Assembly: GCF_026914185.1 (NCBI RefSeq)
Contig: NC_070567.1
Location: 186,001 to 250,000, forward strand
Direction of reading: 5' to 3'
From: Puccinia triticina
Taxonomy: Eukaryota > Basidiomycota > Pucciniomycetes > Pucciniales > Pucciniaceae
Length of the DNA stretch: 64,000 nucleotides
Shown here: one piece after another, positions 22,001 to 34,770 of the stretch
How the letters are laid out: every line of letters begins with the position of its first letter
Numbering within the stretch: position 1 is the stretch's first letter
Notes under the pieces: generated by a model
Seen by the model: the letters and a program-made list of their open reading frames with translations, nothing else
What the model was told of the DNA's origin: nothing
The model's database searches: none
Position numbers and translations under genes: made by a program

Positions 22001-24864
22001 TGTGATCCCGAAATCGCCCTGCTCGGTCCAAGAAGATCACAAAAACAGAATCACGCTTTGGATCACCTGCTCCGTTCGAAACAGCAACTACCGAGGGAAC
22101 TTCGCCGTCGAAGAGATGGTTTGGACGGAAGGGAGCTACATCTGCGCGCTATTTCATAAAGTTTTCCCTCAGTATGTGAAATGCACGAGAAACCTAATTA
22201 TCATACCAGTACATTGACTCACAAACTCCAGTTCATCAGCGCATTTCTGTGCCACGAACTCCTCGGCTTCATCCTTCAAGTAGTTTTTAGCCCAACGGGC
22301 TGCATCTGGTAGTAGCATATGCTCAATCGCATACATCAAAATCTCTTCCCGAAGTTCGTTCCATTGGGCGGATTCGTCAGAAGGATCATCAGACTTGAAC
22401 ATGCTGAGTAGCTCAGTTTTGATGTCGCGATCAGTTTGAGGGCTGAGGTGCACTTGCACGTTGACTAGCAGCTCTTCTTCAGCGGCCATGATCTGAAGAT
22501 ATTGAGAGCAGTGCTTGAGAGCCGAGAAGGGCTTCTGACAGAGATATTTGAAGACCTGGAAGGACACAAGGTTGATCTTCTCAGTGGTGGGTTACTGGGG
22601 CTACGATTTTGAGTGGAGAGCTTACGAAATAAGGATGAAGTTCGTTGATCTTGTGCATACCACTTTCAGTTGGCGTGACAGTGACTACTCCGTGATCTCG
22701 AAATAACTGCCGGACATGCTTTTTGAGTAACGGGTCACGTCCAATGTCGGTGCTGAGAATAAATTTAGCCGCTGAAGACGATGAAGAAACAGATGGAGGA
22801 AGCGCCAACTTGGTCAAAACAAATCTGCGCTGTGTATCAAGTTTCAAGAGCTGATAGCTTACCTTCGATCACCTTTTTAGGCTCTTCAAACTCAGTATCT
22901 GGATCGCAGAATGTTTCAGCATACGAGAGTGGTTGCAAGGGAGGGTTGTCCTTTTGATGTCTTTTCTCGTGATTCAGAAAATTGGTGGTTAGTTCACGAG
23001 CAGAGATGCTGATTTCTTTGGATAGGTGATTGATATTTGTACTCTTGGCACGTTCGTATCGACTTTCGCGCAGGGCCTTTTTGTACCTAACGGCCTTTTT
23101 GGCCTCGATGGCAGGTCCACTGAGACCCTCAGCATCGAGGTCGGCCATGGCATCAGCGTCCTCGCGGACATCGGCTTGTGCTTCACGCAATCGATGTCCA
23201 TATTTTAGGGTGAGCCACTGCATCAGGTCGGCAACTTCTTCAACAGATTGGATGCCTGAAAAGCATTCTTCGAAGTAATCGTCTTCAGTCCCCAGTTTGT
23301 CGAACAGTCGCTTGAGACCCTTTTTACGCTCAAGCAGAGCAACATATTTCAGGGCGAGTGTATGAGCTTTCCAGAGTTCTTCACGGGTTAGAAACTGTAT
23401 ATCTCGACTTTGAGCATCATGAGCTTTGGGGTCATGGTAGGTGATGTAATCTTGCCGGCGCATGAAAACGAAAGGGACTTCAAAGTATTTGGTAAGGAAG
23501 AAATCCAAAACTTCCTTTACGGCGAGTATGAAATGTTCCTTCATTAGGGGCGGAAATCCGTGTCGATCGAGCTGGATGAAAGATTCAGTACATCGTTGCG
23601 AAATCCGTGGCGCAACCCATTCGGCGGCGCGCTCCAGCTCTTCTGGTCCAAGAACTGCCTCCGTAGAGTTGATATTTGTTAGGCCAGCAGAAGCGAGTTG
23701 AGTGCGTTCAGGTATATCGAGAAGTCTAATTGCTTCATCGGCCTCGGTCATCATACGCTCCTTGAGTTCACTCGGTTCAAAAATATCTTTCAGTTGAACG
23801 GCCGGGTTTTTAGCTTGGATGTCCTCGCCCTCTAGATCTGGGTCACCATCTAAATTCAAATACGCATTCTCCTCAATTTCCAATGCCCAACCGTAATCAT
23901 CGCCGTTACCGAAAACTTCAATGACTTCATCCCAGGACTCTTTTGTGATATCGGAGACATCGGGAGCCAGATCGCCCATCAAGCGACCGGCCTGTTTTTG
24001 GCGCCCGGTGTTGCCTTGCGAAGAGCGTACATGCTTATCTTTCCTCTTGTTGGCTCTTGATGGTATGTTTGAAGGCTCGTCCTCTGGGAATTCGTCCTCT
24101 TCAATGAAATCATCCAGATCATCTCCACCAAGCGTGTCACGAGGGCGAGCAGAAGTTTCGAATCCGTCATCTTCGTCATCGAAAATCCGGTGTAAATCGT
24201 CTTCAACATCTTGATCGATGTTATCAGAAGCAACCGACCCCGCGCGCCGCAATCGTCTCTGTTGTTGTCACATTCACCGTTATGTAGTCAGATATAACTT
24301 TTCAAACAAACTTTATCGGATGCAAACCAGGATGTTTTATGTAGCACCTTAGCCTTCCTTTGCGTAGGAACTCCAGTGTTCTCAGCCAGCAATTCTAAAT
24401 CATCTTCATCCAGGTCATTGTCTTCATCGTCATCGTTGGCAACTAGAAAACACATCACAGATAGTATGGAGATTAGCATATTATTGGTGCCAGAATATTC
24501 GAACGTAAATCTAGTAGTGGACATACCAGATCGATGTCTCTTCTTGCGTTCTGAATGCTTGTGTCGATGGCGATGTTTGCGTTTTCTTTTTCGTGATGAG
24601 CGATCCTCATCCTCTGACTCCGCGTCTTCTTCGTCTTCATCGGCAATAAATCCTGAGAATTAAGAAGAAGAGCTTCGTTGGATTGGAACCTATTTTCTGG
24701 ATACATCGATCATGATATTCACCTTCGCGTACTGCCCTCTCTTCTTCACTCCCCTCCTCTTCTTCTTCGCTGCTATCTTCTAGACCGTTCTGCGCGCCTT
24801 CATCCTCCTCCACGACTTGGGTTTGTTCCTCGTTTTGCTCAACATCGTTTTCCGTAGGCTCCAT
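19037..24864 (-). CDS. SPT6: Transcription elongation factor SPT6, 13 exons, 1631 residues
   Basis: SPT6 is a histone chaperone that travels with RNA polymerase II in the nucleus. Exons on the minus strand: 24864-24723, 24652-24527, 24442-24348, 24258-22863, 22771-22626, 22555-22207, 22141-21396, 21316-20074, 19990-19860, 19790-19710, 19631-19337, 19272-19159, 19068-19037. All phases match and total 4896 nt including the stop. Order of parts: acidic N-terminus (residues 1 to about 300); the HDPLLRKEIR-type region (GRDPLLKKHVRQLF); a YqgF-like fold (VFVIF, then VIVVGGFS); a helix-hairpin-helix (CGLGPRKAQKL); an S1 domain (VKITRVRDRGLAVRL, about 1160); tandem SH2 (GDCVIRPSSRGTDH, about 1290); and a Gly/Arg/Thr/Pro-repeat tail (NGRTPIHGGRTP). 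The donor GTGCTA at 24347 is weak. Length is normal for the family. Confidence 0.96.
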
Positions 24865-26054
24865 CGCCTATACCGTTTGACAGGCTTGCTTGAGGTGTGT
24901 GGGTGAGTGTTGTAGGTGGTTGAATGAGGTTGGGTGTGTCATGAGCGTCGAGCGAGACTGGTTATCTATTTATCCGGCTGCACTGGTGTCACCTGGCGTG
25001 ACAGGGCCGTGATACTCTAGGGCGGCGCGCATTGGGTGCGGCACAGCTGTTTGGCAGAGGGGTCACTCCGGGTTTTCTGCCTCCGAGTCTTGAGTCCATT
25101 TTGACCGTGCTGCAGAAATATGTTTTCTTTGCAGCATCCCCTCGTTGACATCAGCTAATGCTCAGATGCGCTAGATTTATTGCAACTACCCATTGTGATA
25201 TTTTTTTGGATCAGTCATTCAGCCTGTCCTATTTGGAGCCCATCACGATAGCGTATGGCGAATCTGACAATTGTCAGCCCTAGAGATCGGCATCAACTCT
25301 GTACATAAGCTCATTTCAGAAGAACCTTAAATTTATTCTTGGAAGAAGTTCTACAGTTATCAAGGCTTTCTTCTCCCCAGAATTCTGAACAGTATGCATT
25401 GTTCCGTGCTTACAGCCAATCCCAACAGATTGTGAATTCTTAGAGATCTCCTACATTCCGTGGGACTGTTACGAGACATCACGAGCAAATAAATTCACTC
25501 GTCATCAGTTGTTCCTCTTTGCCAGAAAACTCTTGCCTTTGACGAAGCGTGCCAATTGCCTGCACCGAGAGCTATGAAAAACATAAACCGCAGACGGGCC
25601 CATGCAACGCATCTGGGTACGGTAAGAGACTCTGCATATATAAGCCGTGCTCATATTCGTTCCTGAAGCAAAAGTCAAACCAAACGAAAATGAGGAAAGG
25701 AAACGCATATTACATAATCATCCAGAAAGGAAAAGAGAGAAAGAAAGGAAAAGGAGTAAGAGAGAATCGGGCATCGAGAAGAGGAGAAACAAAGCGTTGA
25801 TCGTTAAGAAGAAACCGCAGCCAAATAAAATTAATAAATGAAAAAAGGATGAATACAAAAAACAAAAAACGTGAACCAATTCTTCCGCTTCCGATAATGC
25901 GTAATTACAACATAATGAGATAGTTTGCTTTTGTGCGTTTTGGTACATCCTTATAAGAGAAACGAGTCCAGAAAAAGATCAATTTCCGAAAGAAAAGAGG
26001 ATAACGACGACGAATGATCTTAAGGGAAAGAGAGAGGGGGTGGGAGGAGAAGAA
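24865..26054. other. Intergenic: SPT6 promoter side and 3' side of the next gene
   Basis: No gene supported. The first few hundred bases right of 24864 must hold the SPT6 promoter; I see no clear TATA box at a good distance. TATATAAG at about 25638 is on the plus strand and has no gene behind it. 25700-25850 is purine-rich and includes the 3' flank of the 6-phosphogluconolactonase fusion gene. Confidence 0.5.
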
Positions 26055-29000
26055 TTACGGCTCGTCCCAGAAGGCCGACTTAGGGTAGTCGGTCAACGCG
26101 GCGGCAGCAAGGTCAGTGAACCAGACGACGGGCTTGAGGTTCGAAGACTTGACGAGCGCGGTGGGGTTAACCCGGTCTTCCTCCATAGGCACGTCGGACT
26201 GGATAGAGCGATCGAGGCCGTCGGAGACGATCTCAGCGAGCTCGGTGCCGACGGCCAGGAAAGCGAACTGGCGGGCGGCGTTGAGGACGGGCAGGGTGAG
26301 CGTGATCCGGTGGGAGGGCGGGTCCCAGGCGTCGCCGAGCCAGGCCACGAACCAGTTCGACTCGCCTAACATCGGGTGGGAGGGGTACAGACTGCCCACC
26401 TGACCCTCCTCGCCCACCGAGATCAGAATCAGGTCGAACTCGGGCGGCTGCCCCGTCTCGTGACTCGCCTCCGGAAACAACTCAATCAGTCGGTTCTCGT
26501 ATTCATCCGCCAGACTGTCTGCTAAACTGTCCAGGCCTTCCGGGATCGTCTTGGTCTCCTCAATATCCGCCTCCGTTAATTCGGCGATCGAATGCACCTG
26601 GCTCCTCGGAATCGGCACGTGCTGGATGATCGACTCGGTGAGCGCGCTGAGCACTGACTGGGGTGATCCGAGCGGCGCAATCGCTTCTTCCACTAGGAAG
26701 ATTTCCCATCGTTCCCATCGGATCCGATCGTCCCCTACAAGCCCTTCACCAAGGATCTGCGGCAGGATGGAGCCGCCTAGTGCCAGTTGAAATTTCCCGT
26801 GTCTTTGAATGGCCACCTCTTGGGCTTCAAAAACAAATTGGCCCAAGGCTTCACTGATCTCCGTCAGATCTTGAAACGGAAGTAAAATCGGCGATGGAGG
26901 AGCGGGGGTGGCTTCATCGATGGCCACTGATTCCAGCTGCACTTCGAGATCATTATTCGGGGGTGTCGGCGGACGCTTCGTGATCGAGGGTAATTCGGGC
27001 ACATCTACTTCTTCGCTGTTGTCTGTCACCGGTGTTTGGCCGCTCAATTCACGGATACGGTCAAGACTGAACCCATTCGATTGATGTTCAAACGACGATT
27101 GCTCCGAAGGACTTGACTATAATCATACAAAAAAACAAGACTTCAATTTTCATTCACTTGCCTGGGGAAATTCGAAGAGAAAATATGTTTACCTCCACGC
27201 CGTGGGGGATGTCATCTTCTATGCCCGAGCGATCTATACACACAGAGACGAATATATAAGTGATCACATAAGAAAATTACTCTGTCCAAGAGTCAGAGGG
27301 GGGAAACGAACCTGTGGTTGCCGCAGAAAGAGGGTCGGACAGATCCATCGTCAGATTAAGTGGCGGGAAAATCGGCGAGTCGAACCGGCTAGACGACTGC
27401 TGATTGAGGCCAGCGCTCCCGAGGCCTCGTTCGACAGGCACAGCGGCATCGACCGTCAAGGCGTGTGTCGGGGAGGATTGGGCCGAGGAGCCGGGGTTGT
27501 TGGGGGCTTGGCTGGCGGGGCCTGGAGCTTGGTCGAGGAAGAACGGAGAGTCTGAGCGGGCTTGCTCGACCACATCCGTGGTTTTTTCCACTGATGGAAT
27601 CGCCAGATCTTCGAGGATGGGAGCAGTAGGTGTTGATTCTTCCTCCTCGGAGATTGGTGAGTGGTTTGCTTCGGTTTGCTCAGCCGACGACGGCCCATGG
27701 GGTGCTAGGCCGTCCCGCTCCGAAGATTCGGCATGTGCTAGATTGAGAGCAAGCGGGAGAGTCCGTGGTGGGGAGGGCGCACTAGCTTCAGATAACGAGA
27801 CTTGAGGGATGTGCCAGTCCGCTTCTATTTTGGGGGGAGACAGGAAGCTTTCCTCATCATCAGCGGTGAGAGCGGCGTCATAGGCAGGAAATTGTTTGGC
27901 AAAGCTGGGCGAAGCGCAAGGCGTTAAGAGAAGTCGCTCCATCAAAGGAGGGGAGGCCAAAGGGAGGGGCGAGATCTCTGAAACCATATCATCTACATCC
28001 ATTTCGCCAAGCAAACGGAGTGAGTTCATTTGGCATTCAGACGAACCTGATGATTGTACCAATCCATTTTCAGCCGATCCTTCTACATCCTTCTGATTCC
28101 CTTCGGCGTCTTGTGGTGAAGCGTGACTGGGATTTGTTGGGGTAGCTTGTTCATCCGACTTGACCACAGTTTCACCCAACTCGAGTCCCAATCCATTAGT
28201 CAAACCAGCAGACTGCTGTCGAGAAACCTGAACCTGAGGATCAAAAACATGCGGTTGAGTTTCTCCAGGCAAAGGACCAAAATCCAGTTGAGTTTCGTCG
28301 ATGTTTTCGGGGGATGTAGATAGCTCATAAGGCATCTCTAATTGAGGTTGGGCGCTAGCCCTTGGGGTAGACTCTGCATGAAACTCTGATAGATCTTCGG
28401 GATGGACATCTGCGATTTCGGACACCGACTGGTCGAGGAACTGTGCGACACTCGGGGTGATCATGCTAGCCTCTGCCATAGATGACATGCACACCTCCTG
28501 GTCGGACTCGATCAGCATGCTGGATGATTGATCACTGACGGGGGTCTCGTGAGATTTGAAGTCAGGAAACTGGGGCTGAATGGTGTTGATATCGGTCGAG
28601 CCCTTAGCGTGAGTAGCTACGGATGGGGTTGTTGCCAACCTACTCATCAGATCAGGCGATGGTAGCCGATCGGGTGAAGGTGGGGTAGGCGGCCAGTCAT
28701 CATCGGTTAGCTGATGCAGGGTTGTCTGACTGTTCATCGACAAATTGCCTTTGGAAAAATGGGAACAAGATCCCTCGGATTCCCCGTCAACGTCAACTTG
28801 TTCACGACTCTCTTCTTCGGGTTTGCGCAGTTCCTTGATAAAGCATACAAAGCTGAAGTAAATATCCGATCGCCATTCCTCATTAAAGTTACAACCACAT
28901 ACCTCGACATCTATTTCTCTGACAGTCGAATCCTCGGCAGCCCCACCAAAGAAGGCAAAGCCTAGCGCCGAGGGGGAAGCCTTCAAGGCAGCCGCTGGAA

Positions 29001-32000
29001 CGGCATGCGAGAACTCATTTTTGGCCGCGACGGGATGGGTGAAGGGCAGAGAGGGGGAGATGATCTTGCGTGACTGGCTAGCTGGGGAACGATCGGTAGG
29101 GTAAAATGATTGGGGGAGGTGCGATGGGATGATTGCAACCGGGCTGGTCAGCAGCGCCGATCTGGCGATAACATCGGTCTCCTGCTCGGACTGTAAGAAG
29201 GTTAAAGGTCAGTGGGAAAATGAGTGCAAAAAATTATTGATCAATCGAACCTGAGAATGCGGCGCCTCAAGTTCACCGTAGTACTCCTGCTGTAACGTCG
29301 AGGGCAAAGCGCGCAACGCCAAAGGGGACACGGCAGGGGTGAGACTAGCGCCGCCCTGAGAGTCGAGCTGAGAGTACTGCAACGAGGGGGTGAAGAGCCT
29401 GGCGGTTGGGGTTAGGGATGGCTGCGACGGCGAATGGAAGGCACCGGAGAGCGTGGTCTGCATGGCCGCCACCGGGCTCTTGGGAGCAATGGTCGCCGTC
29501 TTGGTGGACTGCTCCGTCGGGGCACTCATTGATTCCGGCCCGGGTGAGAGCTGGTACGCGATCCCTCGGGACCCATTGACTTGAGCCGAGAACGGTGGGA
29601 ATGGCGCGGGTGTTCGTTTGGCTTGCCGTGTCACCTGCACCTGATGAGAAAACAAAAATGTTAGTGACTGATAATTGGGGAGCCGGGCGAAGAAAAGCCT
29701 ACCACTTCGAGTGATGCGGAAAGACGGGGCGGGAGTGGTGGATATAAAAGATCCTCCATGTAGGGATAGACCGCGCGGTACACGATGAGATTGTACGGAT
29801 AACCAAACGAACTCTCATCCTTTGGACAGCTAGTAGGAGCTTGTTCTTCAGGTTGGGGTGCCTATGAGGAGAAGGATACGGCAAAAAACGTAAGCGATGC
29901 GATGCAAAAGATATTTCAATGATAGTGAGAGACCCTTACCACGACCACCTGGCTGCCCATAGATGTTTCGGCGAGATCGGGTTGGGGGCAAACAGCGGGG
30001 GGCGACACGGACAAGTGCCTGGTCCGAGGCGGGGTGATGGGCTGGGTGAAGGCCAGAGGAGCGTACAGCAGATCTCCCAGATGGGGATAGACGGAAGGAT
30101 AGACGCTCAGATTCTGCGGATACCCCAGATCAGCTTTCGACATGGAAACTATGGACCGGACAGTTGAATCTAATGTCTCCAAAACGGTTGCTTGATCGAG
30201 ACCAATTGTCTGATCTAAATCTTTGACCTGCTCCAGCTCCACCACCTGCTCTGATTCTACCACCTCGTCTAGATCGACTTGACACTCTGAACTAATCACT
30301 TCGCGCTCTGCTTCACGCTCTAGAGCAATCACTTCGCAATTCTCTTCGACGACTTCAATGGCCTCCTCAACAACCTCTTGTCTCGGTATACAGGCCTGGG
30401 GCATCGCGACGAGAAGATTTTAATGCCAGTGTACGGAGCGATGAGAGGTGATCATGGTGGACAAAAAGTTACTCACGACTGGATTTAGCGTGGCCGGATT
30501 GCAGAGAGCCTCTTTGGACAGTGATCGTACCTCGATGATCGGTGGCGCGGGGCAGTAAAGCATCTGGTCGATGTAGGGGTAGACGGCGGGATAGACCCTG
30601 AGACTGTGTGGGTACCCAAACCCGGCCACATCGATTGCTCGGACTTCGAAGCTGCTGGCCAAGGGCGACGGCGGGCTGGCCGGCGCCTCGTCTTCAGTTC
30701 TGCACTGTGAAAACAACCCGTCCGAATTCTTTAGCGTCGAGAGAAACAACTAGACGAAAAGACTGAAACTTACCGTCCGGTCATCAATCATCCCTCGCTC
30801 GACGATGCCGGATGAATCCGTTGGTTTAGCCTGGACGATCGGACTCGGTTCCATGCCTTCCAATTGAAGGCCACCGAGGTTCGCCGCCTCAGCAGAGACT
30901 TGGGTCGAAGGAGCAGCACCGCCGAGAGGAGTGGTGCGCGGGTACTGGGTCTTAGCCGCGGCGGCCTGGTCGACGAACCAGACGACAGGTTTGTGGGGCA
31001 GCTTGACGAGACTAGCAGGTCTGGTGGCCGAGGGCTGGAGGTCGAGGACGTCGGCGAGGGCGGGGCCTTTGCTCGGGCCGGCACAGACGAAGGCGAGCTC
31101 GTGGGCCGCATTCAGCACCGGCAAGGTCATCGTGATCCGGTGGGCTGGGGGCTTGGGAGAGTCGTTGCACCAGCTGATGATCGCCTCGTCGTTCAGCAAC
31201 TTGTGCGAAGGGAACAACGAGCACACGTGTCCGTCCGGACCCATCCCGAGGAGGATTAGGTCGAACCGCGGCAGCTGGTCTCCATCCGCTGACCAATCTA
31301 ATTCTTCTAAGACTTGGGCCATGTAGATCGAGGACACTACCGGCGCCATCTCGTCTCCGTCTATGTCATCCGGCGGAAGACCCATGATGCTCACTAATTG
31401 ACTTCGATCAATCGGTACCTTATCGAACAAGGCCTCCATCACATTGGCAAAATTCGAGTCTGGATGGTCCAAGGGCACTATCCTTTCATCGGCAAAAAAC
31501 ACTTTCCTGTAAAAAATAAAAATAAAAATGTCAGAAAATTAAAATTGACAGGATAGGGAAGGAGTGACTAACCAAGTTTCCCACTTAATCTTAGGGTTGT
31601 CGATTAACCCAGCAGCCATTAGTTTGGGCAAGCTTCCACCGGAGATTGCCACGATGAACTTTTGATGTCTCTTGAGGGCTTGATCTTGAGCAGAGACGAT
31701 GTAGTTGCTGAGATCGTGGGAGATGCCGTCGGGGGTTTCGTAGCAATGCAAGATGGGCGCGAGTGGATCGACGACGAGCGGATCGGGTTCGACAGGCTGA
31801 CTGCTGCTCTGGCCACCAAAGATGCTCGACAGCAGGTTGTTGCCGAGCGAGAGACGCGGCTTGAAGAGCGATTTCGAGCGCGTGGCAGGAGATGAGGTGA
31901 CCGAGGATGGGGTGGATTTGGAGGCAGGGTTGGCGGCAGGCAAAGGCTCGATTTGGGTGTCTATCGAGCGTCGGGCATTGAAATGGGGTGTGGAGTGGGA

Positions 32001-34770
32001 GGAAGAAAAGCCTTGGACAACGGGTGAATGGGCAAGAAAGTCGAGGTTGGGCTCGGATTTTGGGGGAGGGAGCGGTAAGGGAGGGATGGTGGGTGAGCTT
32101 TCGAGGGTTCGAGTGCTACCCTTGGGAGAGGAGTGGGCCGAATTGGATGGACTCTGTTCGGAAGAGCCGAAGGACTTGGCCAGTTGGATCACTTTCGACC
32201 TGGTGGGTGGTGGGGGTGCAACCTTCGGAGTTTCCTTGACTGGTGGTAGCGGAACAGGTTCGTCATCACGAACACTCCTAATCGATGGGTTCGAGCGGAT
32301 CAGGGCTTCCTTGGCCATAGCCTTTTCGTTGACGAGTCTGTTCATCTCATCGATCATCTTTTGGGTCTCTTCATCTCCCTGGGCGGTTTTCAACCGGCGT
32401 TTAATCAGTTCTTGTTCGCCCGAGAATCGGTTCACGGAACGGCCAAGGCTTGGCGAGAAGGATGAGCCTTCGGCGGATTTAGGGTGGCGAAGGGGTTCTG
32501 AGAGATGCTTGGACTTGGCTTCGTCTTTAGATACTCTGCTCTCAGGAGACAAGTTGCGGGTTGGGAGTGATGCACCGGTGTTTTCAGAGACGGAACGACT
32601 GAGAGGATCAGGTAATGCGAGACGGGCCTCTGGTTTGTTCTCCAGAACACTAGCCGAGGTGCTCCGAGCCATCGAAGTTTCGATTTGAGCAGATCTAGAT
32701 ATCCTGCTGTCTGTTGGTGCTGCCAACTCTTCCGTGGCCGTTATAGTGACTGTCTCGCTTGACTGGGCCGACGGGTTGTGGAACTGTGCAACACTAGGGG
32801 TGATCAGACTGGCCTCTGCCATGGATGACATGCACACATTCTGGTCGGACTCGATCAGCGCGCTTGATGATTGATCGCCGACTGAAGTCGGATCAGCTGA
32901 GCGAGTTTCCGCTTCGATCGACTCAGATGACTTGATGACCTCCATCTGCGGAGCGGGGTTATCCAGAGCAACCGTGGTTTGAATTTCAGGTAGTCGAGCC
33001 ATCGTCGATCCCGACGCGGAGTTGTCCTTGACTTCAGTTGACTGGATTATGTCGACTTCAATCTCATTGGAAATGTTGATCTCGCTGCTTCTCGATTGAG
33101 CAGACTGGACTTTGCTCGTCATTCCAGACTCGGTAGCCGAGTGCGCAGATGAGGTGATGACAGTGATCGATCGGTCTGGCTTGTGGTGACGAACCGGTGT
33201 GGTGTTGGGTGATCCAGCTTGCTGACCACTGCTTGGAGATGCGCCCGATGGGGTCGTGAGAGGAGGGTTCTCCGCGGAAGCTGATTCGATCGACCGCTGA
33301 TGGTTGGATGGTTCGGTGGGGTCGATCGGCTTGGAGAATGATCCATCATGTTGGGGAGTCGACATGGCACGCTGCTGCTCGTGAGCCTGGAGCGAGAGCT
33401 GCTGTTCCTCTCTGATAATCCTCTGCTCGTCCTCGAGTTGTTCGGCAAGCTCGATCTGCTCGCGCTCCAGGGTGGCCTGACGGAGCATGGTCTCCTGTTG
33501 GATGTGCCAGTTGTCCTCCTCGGCGGCAGAGAGTTCTTCAGACTCGACGAGTCGTTCGAGTTGCTGGCGATGGTAGGTTTCGGCTGATGAGATGGTGACT
33601 GGTGAGATGATAGCCGTCCGACCAGCATCATGGCTTCCTGAGACGTATCGGGACGGGGAGGCTTGGGTTGACTTGATCGAAGCGGGCGATCTAGGCTGGC
33701 CGTCGAGGTTCTCTGGGTGGCCGTTCGGGAGCTGCTTGTTGCTATCATCTGTGGCTGATGACTTTGCACTGCCTCGTCGGGCGGAGGTGATGAGCGTTCG
33801 GACTCCTTGGGTTGAGGATGAGGCTACGGGCTGTTCTGTTAAGGGCCGAGGAGGGAGGCCGGGGATGAAGTTGGTGGAGGTGAGCTTGAGTGAGTGTTGG
33901 ATCTGAGTGCTTGATCGGTTGGATGGCTGGCTGGCGGCTGCCCAGGCATCAAACCAACGCGCCTTTTTCAGATCGATGTCGAATTCGAGCCGACCAGCAA
34001 TGGCTGTAGGAGGGGGGGGGGGAAGGAAGAGGAATCAGCGTTGGATGTCGAGATCAGTCTGTGGTGGGCTGAGGACTGACGTAGACCGGTTGAGGCTTGG
34101 AGACCAGTGCAGGCCGGGGGGCTGTCTTCGAAGGCCCAGCCAAAGAGGACGCTCCAGGATTCGTCAGTCACTCTGGGGCCGGGGATCGGAGGCTGGTCGG
34201 CAGCGGAGATGGAGAGATGAAGGCTCAGCCCGCCGGTTGAGGGCAGTGAGAATTCGCGTGCGATTGAGGCTAGTTGGAGGGTCAACTGGAGGAGGCAGGA
34301 TGGTGTGTAAGTTTTTTGTTTTTTGGGGGGTTTGTGAGTAGGATCAAGGGGGACTCAACGGTGGCTTGGAGGGGCAGGAGGAGGCCAGCAGAGTAGCGGC
34401 CGGATGCGCCGTAGCCGTGTGCGAATCCTGAGACATGGGGTGGCGGGGGGGAGTGGGGCAGGAGTGCTGGGGGGATGATGATGACGGTCCATCTGGTGGC
34501 GGGGCGCTTGGAGGGTGTTCCGAGGACTGGATGGGCGAGTGGGCGGGGTGCGGATCCGAAGGAGGCGTTTCTGGAGTGTGCTTCGGGGTAGAGTGGCGAG
34601 GGGGAGTTGTTTGGCTGGCTGTTGTTGGTGTTGTTGCAGCTGTAGGCGAGCATGCTGAATGGCCGTGCTCGTCTGCGGTTGGCCATCGAGGGGGAGTCGT
34701 CGAGGGAGTGTGGCGGGGTGCTGATGCCCTGGAGTTCCCTGGGCTGGTCGAGTGCTCTGTGGTCGTCCAT
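26055..34770 (-). CDS. 2641-residue fusion: fungal domain, 6-phosphogluconolactonase, YP repeats, dead 6-phosphogluconolactonase
   Basis: Exons (minus): 34770-34360, 34285-34081, 34003-31573, 31506-30774, 30704-30477, 30395-29940, 29861-29703, 29640-29251, 29190-28903, 28833-27312, 27233-27193, 27116-26055. Every phase fits, total 7926 nt with stop. Parts: conserved N-terminus (GRYSAGLLLPL, FSLPSTGGLSLHL, GPRVTDESWSVLF); Gln/Glu coiled coil (about 346-415); Ser-rich disorder with the motif CMSSMAEAS; a complete lactonase domain (about 955-1200) with SGGSLPK, FFADERIVPLDHPDSN and GMGPDGHVCSLFPSH; three VYPxVYP modules; SALGFAFFGGA; the CMSSMAEAS motif again; and a second lactonase fold (about 2345-2640) whose key residues are changed. 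6-Phosphogluconolactonase hydrolyses 6-phosphogluconolactone in the pentose phosphate pathway. Donors GTTGAG, GTCAGT, GTTCGA and GTTCGT are weak, so separate transcripts remain possible. The acceptor at 28834 (CAAG) is uncertain. Confidence 0.82.

Noticed and set aside
22772..22862. Apparent frameshift in SPT6 between exons 4 and 5
   Set aside because: Using the acceptor TCTTCAG at 22772-22774 instead of the nearer ACACAG restores phase and gives the expected family sequence, so the gene is intact.
31822..32688. Open 288-codon plus-strand frame
   Set aside because: It is a shadow of the GC-rich Ser/Pro-coding exon 3 of the fusion gene on the minus strand.
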